This document shows positions 19,489 through 27,927 of a DNA stretch of 64,000 nucleotides, piece after piece (position 1 is the stretch's first letter; every line of letters begins with the position of its first letter). Origin of the DNA: Paucisalibacillus algeriensis (GTDB taxonomy: Bacteria > Bacillota > Bacilli > Bacillales > Amphibacillaceae); contig NZ_CBYO010000022.1 of the NCBI RefSeq assembly GCF_000577245.1, positions 186,001 to 250,000 of the forward strand, in the 5' to 3' direction. The notes below the pieces were generated by a model. It was not told the DNA's origin. It was given only the letters and a program-made list of their open reading frames with translations, and did no database searches. A program made the translations under genes and the position numbers.

Positions 19489-19589
19489 TGTTTTCAATAA
19501 TAAGAACAACTTTTCGTATTTTCCTTTTTTATCCGATGCTTTTCTGCTAATATAGATATAAAAGAAGAAGATTCACGGGAGGTAGAAAA

Positions 19590-19853
19590 ATGGCAGTTAG
19601 AGCTGAAGGTACACCGAATCCAAATGCTATTAAATTTACAACAGACAAGCTTATATTTCAAGGCACAAACAGTATTTCTGTTATGCCTGGTGACACAAGT
19701 GAGCATGAAATAATGAATGACTTAATGAAATTAGAAGGCGTTGACAATGTCTTTGGTTATCAAAACTTCATTACAGTAAATAAAAGCTTCGATGCAGAAT
19801 GGGACGAGGTTACCCCAAGAGTTAAAGAAGTTTTTGAAATACACGGTTATTAA
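19590..19853 (+). CDS. Nfu/NifU N-terminal-domain scaffold protein
   Basis: An 87-residue protein consisting only of the Nfu_N domain: RAEGTPNPNAIKFTTDKLIF at the start, then PLxxxLFxLEGV-type signature DLMKLEGVDNVFGYQNFITV. It lacks the CxxC NifU C-terminal domain, so it probably assists rather than binds Fe-S clusters itself. YitW, another Fe-S factor, is 2.6 kb away. ACGGGAGGT precedes the ATG. Confidence 0.9.
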   Translation: MAVRAEGTPNPNAIKFTTDKLIFQGTNSISVMPGDTSEHEIMNDLMKLEGVDNVFGYQNFITVNKSFDAEWDEVTPRVKEVFEIHGY

Positions 19854-19855
19854 TA

Positions 19856-19897
19856 AAAAACAAGGATGGGGATTTTGCAACTCCCATCCTTGTTTTT
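19856..19897. terminator. bidirectional intrinsic terminator
   Basis: Perfect 15-bp stem AAAAACAAGGATGGG / CCCATCCTTGTTTTT with a 12-nt loop, serving the convergent Nfu and lipoprotein genes; it overlaps the lipoprotein stop. Confidence 0.9.
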
Positions 19898-20300
19898 ATT
19901 CTTGTTCTATGTCAAGGTCCAACGGCACATAGTTAGGGTTTATGATACTACCCTCTTCATCTTTGGTGTACATGTGGACAATAACAATATCATCTGCTTG
20001 TTCCATTTCATCCGTAATTTCAACTATTATTTCAAAGTCTCCCCATTCACTTCCTACCTTAACCATTTCTTCTGTTTTCAGTGTTTTTTCCCCTTGTTCA
20101 ACTTGATAATAAAATTCATTACCTGAGGCATTTGCATCTCCGACTATACGTGCTTGTTTTTGCTCTATTTGAATATCAATATTTTGAAATTTTGCATATA
20201 CATCTGGACTTGTTTTGGATACAGATGCTTCCTTTTCCTTTTCGTTTCCACATGCCGATAATAATAACAATAATCCTATGACAATGATGATTTTCTTCAT
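19896..20300 (-). CDS. lipoprotein, function unknown
   Basis: Signal peptide MKKIIIVIGLLLLLSAC with lipobox LSAC (Cys17). The mature part of about 117 residues is acidic and beta-rich, with alternating strands (NIDIQIEQKQARIVGDANAS, GDFEIIVEITDEM, IVIVHMYTKDEEG), suggesting a single immunoglobulin-like domain. It starts 12 nt after the yitT stop and is probably co-transcribed with it. No family recognised. Confidence 0.8.
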   Translation of the reverse strand: MKKIIIVIGLLLLLSACGNEKEKEASVSKTSPDVYAKFQNIDIQIEQKQARIVGDANASGNEFYYQVEQGEKTLKTEEMVKVGSEWGDFEIIVEITDEMEQADDIVIVHMYTKDEEGSIINPNYVPLDLDIEQE

Positions 20301-20312
20301 AATAAAAATCCC

Positions 20313-21155
20313 CTATTCCTTTCTAAAGAAACCAAATATACCTGTAGTTTGTACAATATTTGTGAATGCGTCTGGATCCACTTCCTTAATAATTCTTTCT
20401 AAATCGTATAATTCATAGCGTGTAATAACCAAATAAAGCATATGTTTATTTTCATTTGTATAGGCACCTACAGCCGGCAAAATAGTAATACCACGAACCA
20501 TTGTACCATGAATAGCCTGCTGCAATTCTTTTGCTTTACGTGTCACAATCATGGCAGTTAACTTGTTAAATCTAGTATGAATAGCATCGATTACTCGCGT
20601 AGTTACATATAGCGCCACCATGGTATATAAAGCATTCTCAGGTTCATATAATATGCCTGCCAATGCGATAATAATAGCGTTCAAGGAGATAAAATAAACC
20701 CCAAGTGGCTTGTCATTCAGACGAGATAAGTACATTGCCACAATATCCATTCCTCCTGTTGAAGCACCAACCTTAAGTGTCATGCCAACACCAACCCCAG
20801 CAACAAGCCCACCGAACACTGCATTTAAAATGATGTCCTCTGATAACTGGATTATCGGTAAAAATTGTAGAAATATGGAAGAAAATATTACAGAAATAAT
20901 ACTATAAATGGTAAAGCCCTTCCCAACCTTAAACCACCCTAATATGAATACTGGAATATTTAGAAGGAATAGTAGAATACCTGTGGATAAACTGATTCCG
21001 ACAAAATCAGTAAAGACACTTGAAATTAATTGTGCCGTACCAGTGAAACCACTGGCATATACATTGGCACTTTCTAGGAATAAATTTAACGATAATGCAT
21101 TTAGTAGCGATCCAAGTATGACAACTATAATTCGCTTAGCCTCTATTAAAAACAT
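20313..21155 (-). CDS. yitT: YitT family membrane protein (DUF161/DUF2179)
   Basis: Five N-terminal membrane segments (residues 8-165) carrying the family motif SGFTGTAQLIS and GGMDIVAMYLSR, then a cytosolic DUF2179 domain (about 215-270; MVRGITILPAVGAYTNENK). Role unknown; YitT-type proteins are widespread in Firmicutes. Length 280 aa is standard. It is divergent from the DegV gene, matching B. subtilis yitS-yitT. Confidence 0.93.
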   Translation of the reverse strand: MFLIEAKRIIVVILGSLLNALSLNLFLESANVYASGFTGTAQLISSVFTDFVGISLSTGILLFLLNIPVFILGWFKVGKGFTIYSIISVIFSSIFLQFLPIIQLSEDIILNAVFGGLVAGVGVGMTLKVGASTGGMDIVAMYLSRLNDKPLGVYFISLNAIIIALAGILYEPENALYTMVALYVTTRVIDAIHTRFNKLTAMIVTRKAKELQQAIHGTMVRGITILPAVGAYTNENKHMLYLVITRYELYDLERIIKEVDPDAFTNIVQTTGIFGFFRKE

Positions 21156-21254
21156 GGCAGTCTCCTTTTTTATTACAATTGTTTTGACTATAACCCATTA
21201 TAGCTATAAACTAAACATAATATAATTATTTCAGAGGATTGAGGGTGAATCGAG

Positions 21255-22115
21255 ATGAGTATTAAAATTATGGCTGATTCAGCAAGTGACCTGACAAGAG
21301 ATTACTTTTCTAAGTATGACATGGAAATGGTCTCTTTAACAGTTCATCTAGATGATAAAGATTATGAAGATGGCATCAATATTACACCAAAAAATGTTTT
21401 CGATGCAATGAGAAAGGGTAAATCTCCAAAAACATCCCAAGTTTCACCACAGACGTTTAAGAATATTTTCACCGAGTATGCAAAGAATAAACAAACTTTA
21501 ATTTACTTAGCATTTTCATCTGAATTATCAGGTACATATCAAACAGCAAAAATGATGGAAGCCGAAGTAAAAGAAGAATACCCAGATGCTGACATTCATG
21601 TTATTGATACAAAATGTGCTTCTATTGGGTATGGTCTAGTTGTACTGAATGCAGCTAAAATGGCCAACGAAGGAAGAAGTAAAAATAAAATAATTGAGGA
21701 TGCACAAAATCGCGCACTACATATGGAGCATATCTTTACTGTAGATGATTTAGAGTATCTTAAACGTGGTGGACGAGTTAGTAAAACAGCAGCTTTTGTT
21801 GGTACTTTACTTAACATTAAACCAATTCTTCATGTGGAACAGGGTAAACTAATTCCACTTGAAAAAATGCGTGGATCGAAAAAAGTATTAGGTCGAATGC
21901 TTGAGATTATGGAAGAACGTGGTGGCAACTTTGAAAATCAAGTAATTGGAATTAGCCATGGTGATGATTTAGAACGGGCTGAAAAGCTAGCAGAAATGAT
22001 CAAAGAGAAATTCGGCACAAAGGATTTTGTCATCGAATACGTTGGATCGGCAATTGGTGCCCACGCTGGTCCAGGAACACTAGCACTATTCTTCTTGAAT
22101 AAATCATTTAAATAA
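21255..22115 (+). CDS. yitS: DegV family fatty-acid-binding protein (YitS-like)
   Basis: Two-domain DegV protein that binds a fatty acid and, in some Firmicutes, serves as FakB in fatty acid kinase. Motifs are IKIMADSASDLTRDYF at the N-terminus, SPKTSQVSPQTF, AFSSELSGTYQTA with the ligand-carboxylate Ser, and LEYLKRGGRVSKTAAFVG. Length 286 aa. GAGGGTGAATCG precedes the ATG. No fakA-like gene is nearby. Confidence 0.92.
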   Translation: MSIKIMADSASDLTRDYFSKYDMEMVSLTVHLDDKDYEDGINITPKNVFDAMRKGKSPKTSQVSPQTFKNIFTEYAKNKQTLIYLAFSSELSGTYQTAKMMEAEVKEEYPDADIHVIDTKCASIGYGLVVLNAAKMANEGRSKNKIIEDAQNRALHMEHIFTVDDLEYLKRGGRVSKTAAFVGTLLNIKPILHVEQGKLIPLEKMRGSKKVLGRMLEIMEERGGNFENQVIGISHGDDLERAEKLAEMIKEKFGTKDFVIEYVGSAIGAHAGPGTLALFFLNKSFK

Positions 22116-22146
22116 ACTCGGGGGAACAACTCCCCGAGTTTTTTTA
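22114..22146 (+). terminator. intrinsic terminator of the degV-like gene
   Basis: AACTCGGGG / CCCCGAGTT 9-bp stem with an 8-nt loop followed by a run of T; begins at the stop codon. Confidence 0.9.
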
Positions 22147-22292
22147 ATTGGCGTCTGTCACTTCCCGGTTTTTGCCAGTTTTTGTCGAATGATTTAATGT
22201 AAGCCCTTTTCCCGTATTTGAAACATATTTTTTACTCAATCCGTCTTATCGATAAAGGACAAATTTTCCTTTATTAAAATGGGGTGAACAAA

Positions 22293-24542
22293 TTGTATAA
22301 AAAGATTGGGTTAGTTAGTATCCTCTTGATTGCAGGGGTTTGGGCAATAATATTCTTTGGTTTCTCCAATAAGATTACCGCGGAGATTCCTTCTGCAACA
22401 AGCTTTGTTCTAGCAAACAAGGACTGGACCGTTCATTTCTCCGAACCAATGGATCCAGACACCTTTACACACGATACTGTTATGGTTGAAAGCAAAGACG
22501 GCGTGCAAATCGCAACTGAAATGGAGTGGAATGATTCTTTTACAGTTCTAACTCTACGAGCACCAGTTGAAGGGTATAAACTCGATGAGGAATACGAAAT
22601 TATTATTACGAAAGAAGTTCTAACCGCTAGTGGCGAAAAGCTACCTAAAACATTTACTCATAACTTTACTGCTATGGCTAATTTACCGTCAATTAAAGAT
22701 CAAAAACAACTTGTAACGCTATTAAAAGAACGGATGAGAGAAGATCGTGCAGGTTTTAACCTATTTAGCAGCGATGCAAATGAAGATGCTGCCATGGAAA
22801 CTGCTGAGTCATCGAATGATAGTTCTGCTGGAGGAGATGGAACTTCATCTACAAATGTTCAAGTTGAAGGTATTGGTGAAGCAGACATTATCAAAACAGA
22901 TGGCAAATCTATTTTCTTTGTCCGCGATGGAGACATCATTATTACTTCCACAGATAAAGAAAAAAGTTCCATACTCAGTCAAATCAAGATTGACAATTTT
23001 TATCCACAAGAAATTTATGTACAAGATGATTTATTAATTACGATTGGGCAAAAATCTGAACCCCTACGTGAAGTGGAAGAATCAGAATTGAAAGGTGAAA
23101 TTGGGATCCCAGAACCAATTTATTATAATCAAACAACTATTTTATTCTACAATATCAAGAATCCAAGTAAACCAAAGCAGGTTCGCGAAGTAAGTCAAGA
23201 AGGAAGTTATAATACATCTAGAATCCTCGATGGTTATCTATATGTAATCGCTAACGAACACCCACCATATCACATTTTACGTTCAGAAGAGGATGTAGAG
23301 GTAAGACCATTTATAAAAGATACAGCCGTAAGTGAAGCTAGTACGCCTGTAGACTTTGAGGATATGTATTTCTTCCCGGAGAGTAAAGAAGAACAATTTC
23401 TTATGTTAACGTCTATTGATCTAAACGATATGGAAAAAGAAGCAAATATGGAAACCTATCTAGGTGCATCTAATCAAATTTATATGTCACATGACAATCT
23501 CTATGTAGCAGTTAATAAGTATAAGGAACTAGAAGAAACCGACACAGAATCCAAAGAAGCAGAAACAAGTGAACCTGCCATGGATATTGCGATTTGGCGC
23601 CCGCAAGATGTTGATACTGAAATCACGCAATTTAGCGTAGATAACGGTACACTGACATACAATGCTTCTACATTGGTTAATGGCACCCTTATTAACCAGT
23701 TTGCGATGGATGAGCGAAACAACACATTCCGAGTGGCTACCACTAAAGACGGAACTACGGATGAAGAAAACCTATCAACGAATAATTTATATACCTTTGA
23801 TAGCAACCTTAAACCACTTGGCTCTGTTGAGGGGCTTGCCGAAGGGGAAAGAATTTACAGTGTTCGTTTTATGGATAATGTGGCTTACATGGTAACATTT
23901 AAGGAAGTCGATCCCTTATTTGTAATTGATTTAGAGGATCCAGAGAATCCAAGTGTTTTAGGTGAACTAAAGATCCCTGGTTTTAGTAATTACCTCCATC
24001 CGCTTGATGAAAATCATGTCATCGGATTCGGACAAAACACAAAACTCATTGAAGAAGAAGGTAATAGTGAACCAAGGGTACAAACCGATGGTATAAAAAT
24101 ATCTGTCTTTGATGTCAGTGACCCTACCAATCCAAAAGAAAAGTTCTCTGAAGTAATTGGTCAAGGATGGTCCTATTCGGAATTACTATATAATCACAAA
24201 GTATTATTTAAGCATCCAACTGAAAACTTGTTTGGGTTTCCTGCAGTTCTTACAGAGACAAAGACAGTAAGGAAAAAGGATATCACCTATGAAGAAGACA
24301 AGGTTATTTTTGAAGGCGCCCTACTTTACGAAATCACACCAAATGGAATTAAATTAATGGATACCATCACACACCAAGGAGATTTTAAAGAGCACCCAGA
24401 ATGGCTCTCTGAAATTAGGAGAATCGTTTCTGTAGATGATACAATTTACACTTTCTCCTGGGATACAATGAAAGTATATGATATGGATCAGAAGCAAATT
24501 CTGAAAACGATTGAATTACCAGAATTGTCATTTGAATATTAA
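22293..24542 (+). CDS. membrane-anchored beta-propeller protein with Ig-like N-terminal domain
   Basis: Large extracellular protein: one hydrophobic anchor (about residues 4-25), an SbsA/Big-type domain with FSEPMDPDTFTHDT (about 50-120), an acidic linker, then a propeller domain of the 'beta-propeller domain-containing' family. This starts at VEGIGEADIIKTDGKSIFFV and shows repeated blades ending in phrases such as ISVFDVSDPTNPKE and FVIDLEDPENPSVLG. I choose TTG at 22293 since GGGGTG lies just upstream and the frame's GTG at 22284 lies within it. Function unknown; standalone gene with its own terminator. Confidence 0.82.
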   Translation: MYKKIGLVSILLIAGVWAIIFFGFSNKITAEIPSATSFVLANKDWTVHFSEPMDPDTFTHDTVMVESKDGVQIATEMEWNDSFTVLTLRAPVEGYKLDEEYEIIITKEVLTASGEKLPKTFTHNFTAMANLPSIKDQKQLVTLLKERMREDRAGFNLFSSDANEDAAMETAESSNDSSAGGDGTSSTNVQVEGIGEADIIKTDGKSIFFVRDGDIIITSTDKEKSSILSQIKIDNFYPQEIYVQDDLLITIGQKSEPLREVEESELKGEIGIPEPIYYNQTTILFYNIKNPSKPKQVREVSQEGSYNTSRILDGYLYVIANEHPPYHILRSEEDVEVRPFIKDTAVSEASTPVDFEDMYFFPESKEEQFLMLTSIDLNDMEKEANMETYLGASNQIYMSHDNLYVAVNKYKELEETDTESKEAETSEPAMDIAIWRPQDVDTEITQFSVDNGTLTYNASTLVNGTLINQFAMDERNNTFRVATTKDGTTDEENLSTNNLYTFDSNLKPLGSVEGLAEGERIYSVRFMDNVAYMVTFKEVDPLFVIDLEDPENPSVLGELKIPGFSNYLHPLDENHVIGFGQNTKLIEEEGNSEPRVQTDGIKISVFDVSDPTNPKEKFSEVIGQGWSYSELLYNHKVLFKHPTENLFGFPAVLTETKTVRKKDITYEEDKVIFEGALLYEITPNGIKLMDTITHQGDFKEHPEWLSEIRRIVSVDDTIYTFSWDTMKVYDMDQKQILKTIELPELSFEY

Positions 24543-24549
24543 TTTAGGT

Positions 24550-24578
24550 AGAGAATGCTTACAGGCATTCTCTTTTTT
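24550..24578 (+). terminator. intrinsic terminator of the beta-propeller gene
   Basis: AGAGAATGC / GCATTCTCT 9-bp stem, 6-nt loop, then TTTTT. Confidence 0.88.
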
Positions 24579-24704
24579 ATGTAGACAAAATCCTCAGCTA
24601 TTGAAGACAAATTTCCGTATTTATGCAAATGCTAACTTTTTGTCATGATTCCCTCCTCCCATTCATATACTTTCGTACAAGCGATTCTTTTAGGGGGATA
24701 TGAT

Positions 24705-24893
24705 ATGCTAATAAACGAATTAATTTCTGACTACGAAACTAACCGTAAGGAAACACCTAAAACATTAAACGACATATTAGACTACTACCAAAAAAAATAT
24801 ATCGCTGGTGAAATTGATATTAAATTTTACCGCGATATTTATAATTTCCTCCATCAACAAGGCGCTACATCAGCTCATGAATATGTCTACTGA
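24705..24893 (+). CDS. yppF: YppF-like small protein
   Basis: A 62-residue helical protein, MLINELISDYETNRKETPKT..., ending in HQQGATSAHEYVY. Length and pattern agree with B. subtilis YppF (62 aa, unknown function). The ATG at 24705 follows AGGGGG by seven bases; the frame opens 20 codons earlier but that stretch contains the SD and is not protein-like. Confidence 0.78.
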   Translation: MLINELISDYETNRKETPKTLNDILDYYQKKYIAGEIDIKFYRDIYNFLHQQGATSAHEYVY

Positions 24894-24915
24894 AGTCCTG
24901 ATTAAGGGCTTTTTC
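24890..24915 (+). terminator. weak terminator of yppF
   Basis: AGTCCT pairs with AGGGCT (one G-T) over a 5-nt loop followed by TTTTTCTTTT; it overlaps the yppF stop. Confidence 0.45.
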
Positions 24916-25033
24916 TTTTGGGAAAGACCAACTTTTCTATCCCCTTAAGAGATACATTTTCCAATATTCTTCTCATGGATTCCACACAATAGGGAAAAAT
25001 GGATAACGAATTCATTTTAGGAGGTTTTCTGAA

Positions 25034-25900
25034 GTGGCTACAAACAAGGAACCAAAGACCCCACCGCCCCAGGAACAAAAGCAGCAACCAGGTATTGAAT
25101 CCATTATGCACCCTGAACCAGAATATATAAGCAAAAACTATCAAGGTAGTGGTAAATTAAAAGGAAAAACTGCCCTCATTACAGGCGGCGATAGTGGTAT
25201 TGGACGTGCTATAAGTGTCCACTTTGCAAAAGAAGGTGCCAACGTCGCAATTGTCTATTTAGATGAAGATAGCGATGCAGAAGCAACAAAGCAATTAGTC
25301 GAGGAATCCGGACAGAAATGCCTATTGATTCCCGGAGATATAGGGGATCCTGAATTTTGCAAAAAAGCAATCACCCAAACACTCGACAAGTTTAATCAAA
25401 TGGATATCCTAGTGAATAACGCAGCTGAGCAGCATCCTCAAAGCGACTTTCTGAATATATCCAAGCTCCAGCTTGAAAATACGTTTAAAACCAATATATT
25501 TGGAATGTTTTATCTAACCCAAGCTGCACTACCTTATATGATAAAGGGAAGTACCATTATTAATACAACTTCAATTACTGCCTACGAAGGAAACAAAGAT
25601 TTGATTGACTATAGTTCTACAAAAGGTGCTGTAACCAGTTTTACCCGTTCCCTTTCTGCTTCCTTAGTTGGGAAAGGTATTCGTGTCAATGCTGTTGCAC
25701 CCGGTCCTATATGGACACCATTGATTCCTTCTACCTTTAATGCTAAACAAGTGGACTCATTTGGCTCTAGTACTCCTATGAAACGTATGGGACAACCAAA
25801 AGAACTTGGACCAGCATATGTCTATTTAGCAAGTGATGATTCTAGTTATGTAACCGGACAAGTCATTCATGTTAATGGTGGTACAATCGTGAACGGATAA
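25034..25900 (+). CDS. short-chain dehydrogenase/reductase (YhxC/YdaD type)
   Basis: NAD(P)-dependent oxidoreductase with a Pro/Gln-rich N-terminal arm of about 40 residues, as in Bacillus general-stress SDRs. The cofactor loop is TGGDSGIGRA, followed by the NNAAEQ motif and the active site Ser in NTTSITAY with YSSTKGA (Tyr/Lys). The C-terminus ends YVTGQVIHVNGG. Length 288 aa. GTG start with AGGAGG nine bases upstream. Single gene; substrate unknown. Confidence 0.9.
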   Translation: MATNKEPKTPPPQEQKQQPGIESIMHPEPEYISKNYQGSGKLKGKTALITGGDSGIGRAISVHFAKEGANVAIVYLDEDSDAEATKQLVEESGQKCLLIPGDIGDPEFCKKAITQTLDKFNQMDILVNNAAEQHPQSDFLNISKLQLENTFKTNIFGMFYLTQAALPYMIKGSTIINTTSITAYEGNKDLIDYSSTKGAVTSFTRSLSASLVGKGIRVNAVAPGPIWTPLIPSTFNAKQVDSFGSSTPMKRMGQPKELGPAYVYLASDDSSYVTGQVIHVNGGTIVNG

Positions 25901-25906
25901 CGGATA

Positions 25907-25943
25907 ACCAGCTATTAGTCCTCCTCTAATAGCTGGTATTTAA
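25907..25943. terminator. terminator between SDR and Nudix genes
   Basis: Perfect 11-bp stem ACCAGCTATTA / TAATAGCTGGT, 9-nt loop, between convergent genes; overlaps the Nudix stop codon. Confidence 0.75.
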
Positions 25944-26325
25944 TTAGATTCTCAATTGTTTTCTGGTCCTCTGGATATGCGTGTTCAAGGTTCTCTATAT
26001 CCGCTAAAGATTTCCAGGCTGCTTCCCCAATTAGTCGATCTGGATCATTAATCCCACTGCTTTGACCAATATTTTCAACTAGAAAATAATGAATTATTAC
26101 CGCAATCCCTTTTATTTCTGTTTCTTTTACAAATAAATCTTTTTTAATCCTAACAGAATACCCTGTTTCCTCTTTTAATTCTCGTATACAGCAGGCTTGA
26201 GGTGTTTCTCCTACTTCTATGCCACCCGAAGGAGTTGACCACGCATTCGATCCTTTCGCTCGCACCATTAACACCTCATAATCCTCATTCAAACATACTC
26301 CGGCTGCACCATGCCATTCCCCCAT
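25915..26325 (-). CDS. Nudix hydrolase
   Basis: Hydrolase of nucleoside-diphosphate-linked compounds. The Nudix box is GGIEVGETPQACCIRELKEE followed by TGY (GX5EX7REUXEEXGU satisfied). Start: MGEWHGAAGV at 26325 has AGAAGGA seven bases upstream. A longer version from ATG at 26346 would overlap the upstream gene's stop (ATGAGTGA), so translational coupling is also possible. The second of two adjacent Nudix genes in an operon. Substrate not predictable. Confidence 0.85.
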   Translation of the reverse strand: MGEWHGAAGVCLNEDYEVLMVRAKGSNAWSTPSGGIEVGETPQACCIRELKEETGYSVRIKKDLFVKETEIKGIAVIIHYFLVENIGQSSGINDPDRLIGEAAWKSLADIENLEHAYPEDQKTIENLIKYQLLEED

Positions 26326-26338
26326 TGTTTTTCCTTCT

Positions 26339-26863
26339 TCACTCATAATCAACTTTATCAAATAAAGTCAAAAATTCTAGATCCACTTCGTCTATAAGTC
26401 CAATTTCTTGTTCCAAATCCCATAACATAATCTTTGAAGTCTCATCATTATCTTGAAATGGCTTGAGTTGATCTACTTTCGAGCGATAAACTGGATTATA
26501 TTTGACTTCCTTACTCACTATATTTTCAGTTTTTAAAAGACCGATAAACTCCATATCCGTTACTAGTTGTCCGGTTTCTTCGTAAAGTTCCCGAATTGCA
26601 CATTCCTTTGGTGTTTCTGTACTTTCTCGGCTTCCAGATGGGATTTCCCATTGATTGCGCCACACATTATAACAAAGAAGGTATTTCCCCCTACACTGAA
26701 TAACCGCATATGACCCTGCCAGTGGTTGGAACTGATCCATTCCTCTTTCCTTTACAATTATGAAGTCCTGAAATTTTAATCCATGATTTTTGGTTTGGAA
26801 CTGCTTTTTCAGTAAAGCATTTCTGGAAATTTCTTGACTAACAACCTGTTTTTGTTTATCCAC
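26339..26863 (-). CDS. Nudix hydrolase
   Basis: The 174-residue protein has a Nudix box starting GSRESTETPKECAIRELYEE and ending TGQ. A roughly 40-residue N-terminal part precedes the fold. The start is GTG at 26863 behind AAGGAGGG. Its 3' end overlaps the possible start of the second Nudix gene. The two proteins share little beyond the box, so this is not a simple recent duplication. Confidence 0.86.
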   Translation of the reverse strand: MDKQKQVVSQEISRNALLKKQFQTKNHGLKFQDFIIVKERGMDQFQPLAGSYAVIQCRGKYLLCYNVWRNQWEIPSGSRESTETPKECAIRELYEETGQLVTDMEFIGLLKTENIVSKEVKYNPVYRSKVDQLKPFQDNDETSKIMLWDLEQEIGLIDEVDLEFLTLFDKVDYE

Positions 26864-26880
26864 GAATACCCTCCTTCTTC

Positions 26881-27378
26881 CTATTCACTATCTTCCTTAT
26901 ACTTATCAAAATACTGTAACCAGTTCAAAAGCTCTTCTTCGATATTCGGTTCTGTTGGGAAAACAATCGATTTAAGCTGTCCATCCATCAAATATAATTG
27001 TTCCGTCCAGATTTTTTCTTGTTTTCTTTCGTTATATGTAATGGTATTTAGATACTGTTCTGGAATTAATCGGCTATCCTCAATGTTTATGAAAAATATA
27101 TAAAAATCATTGTTTAATGCTTGTGTTACTTTATCCTTGCTAATCCTCTCGATATAATTAGGTTCAATAATGATTAATTTATAATCTTCTAATTCTAAGT
27201 TTATCGTGGAAAGATTTTCATTTTCAATTTCCGATTTATCTAGCTCGGTAACAATTTTTTCTTGGTTACCAATATACTGAATTCCTGAAGACAAAAGTTT
27301 TTTACTATCCTCTTCTTTCGGTGTACATGCGAATAATAGAATAATAGCTAGAATTCCAAGCGTATATTTTAACCTCAA
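26881..27378 (-). CDS. lipoprotein, function unknown
   Basis: Signal peptide of 18 residues ending in the lipobox LLFAC, then an acidic/Ser-rich linker and about 140 residues of mixed structure with the line INLELEDYKLIIIEPNYIER. TTG start with GGAGG seven bases upstream. It lies 17 nt before the first Nudix gene and probably heads that operon. No family recognised. Confidence 0.75.
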   Translation of the reverse strand: MRLKYTLGILAIILLFACTPKEEDSKKLLSSGIQYIGNQEKIVTELDKSEIENENLSTINLELEDYKLIIIEPNYIERISKDKVTQALNNDFYIFFINIEDSRLIPEQYLNTITYNERKQEKIWTEQLYLMDGQLKSIVFPTEPNIEEELLNWLQYFDKYKEDSE

Positions 27379-27405
27379 ATGATAATCCTCCCTATATCGT
27401 ATAAA

Positions 27406-27439
27406 AAATGACTATCCAAAACATACATGATAGTCATTT
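27406..27439 (-). terminator. intrinsic terminator of the DUF1801 gene
   Basis: Perfect 11-bp stem AAATGACTATC / GATAGTCATTT with a 12-nt loop; minus-strand tail is T-rich. Confidence 0.78.
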
Positions 27440-27446
27440 ATACTTA

Positions 27447-27884
27447 TTATTCTGTTCCCTCTGGATAGATTTCTCTTAAAAACTTGATGGATTGTTTAAT
27501 CATCGCCTTCATGACATCTACATCCACATCAGCAATTTTGTTAATATACACACAAGCTTTTCCAGTTGTATGTTTTCCAAAGTCCTTTAGCAATTCTTCA
27601 CGCTCAGGGTCTCCTGTTGCAAAATATAGGCTAATCTTTGCCTTACGAGGGGAGAACCCTACAAGCGGCGCATCCCCTTCATGCCCAGAAGCATATTTAT
27701 AATGATAGGATCCAAACCCAATAATACTTGTTCCCCACATCTTGGCAGGATAACCTGTTGTTTCCGTAAAGATATCTAGCAACTTATAAGCATCTTCTTT
27801 TTTCTTTGGACTTTCTACGGATTCAATAAATTCTATGACACTACTATCATTTTCTTTGGTTTTTAATTCGTACACAAATATCAC
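27447..27884 (-). CDS. DUF1801 domain protein
   Basis: A 145-residue cytosolic protein with the DUF1801/YdhG-like fold: PKKKEDAYKLLDIF, then MWGTSIIGFGSYHYKYASGH and VGFSPRKAKISLYF, ending in a conserved Lys/Gly strip GKHTTGKACVYINKIADVD. Members have been linked loosely to iron handling, with no firm function. It lies 43 nt after the phosphate-binding-like gene. Confidence 0.88.
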   Translation of the reverse strand: MIFVYELKTKENDSSVIEFIESVESPKKKEDAYKLLDIFTETTGYPAKMWGTSIIGFGSYHYKYASGHEGDAPLVGFSPRKAKISLYFATGDPEREELLKDFGKHTTGKACVYINKIADVDVDVMKAMIKQSIKFLREIYPEGTE

Positions 27885-27927
27885 TCCTTAACTATTATTA
27901 TACATTCTAGCCTTAATCATCGTTATC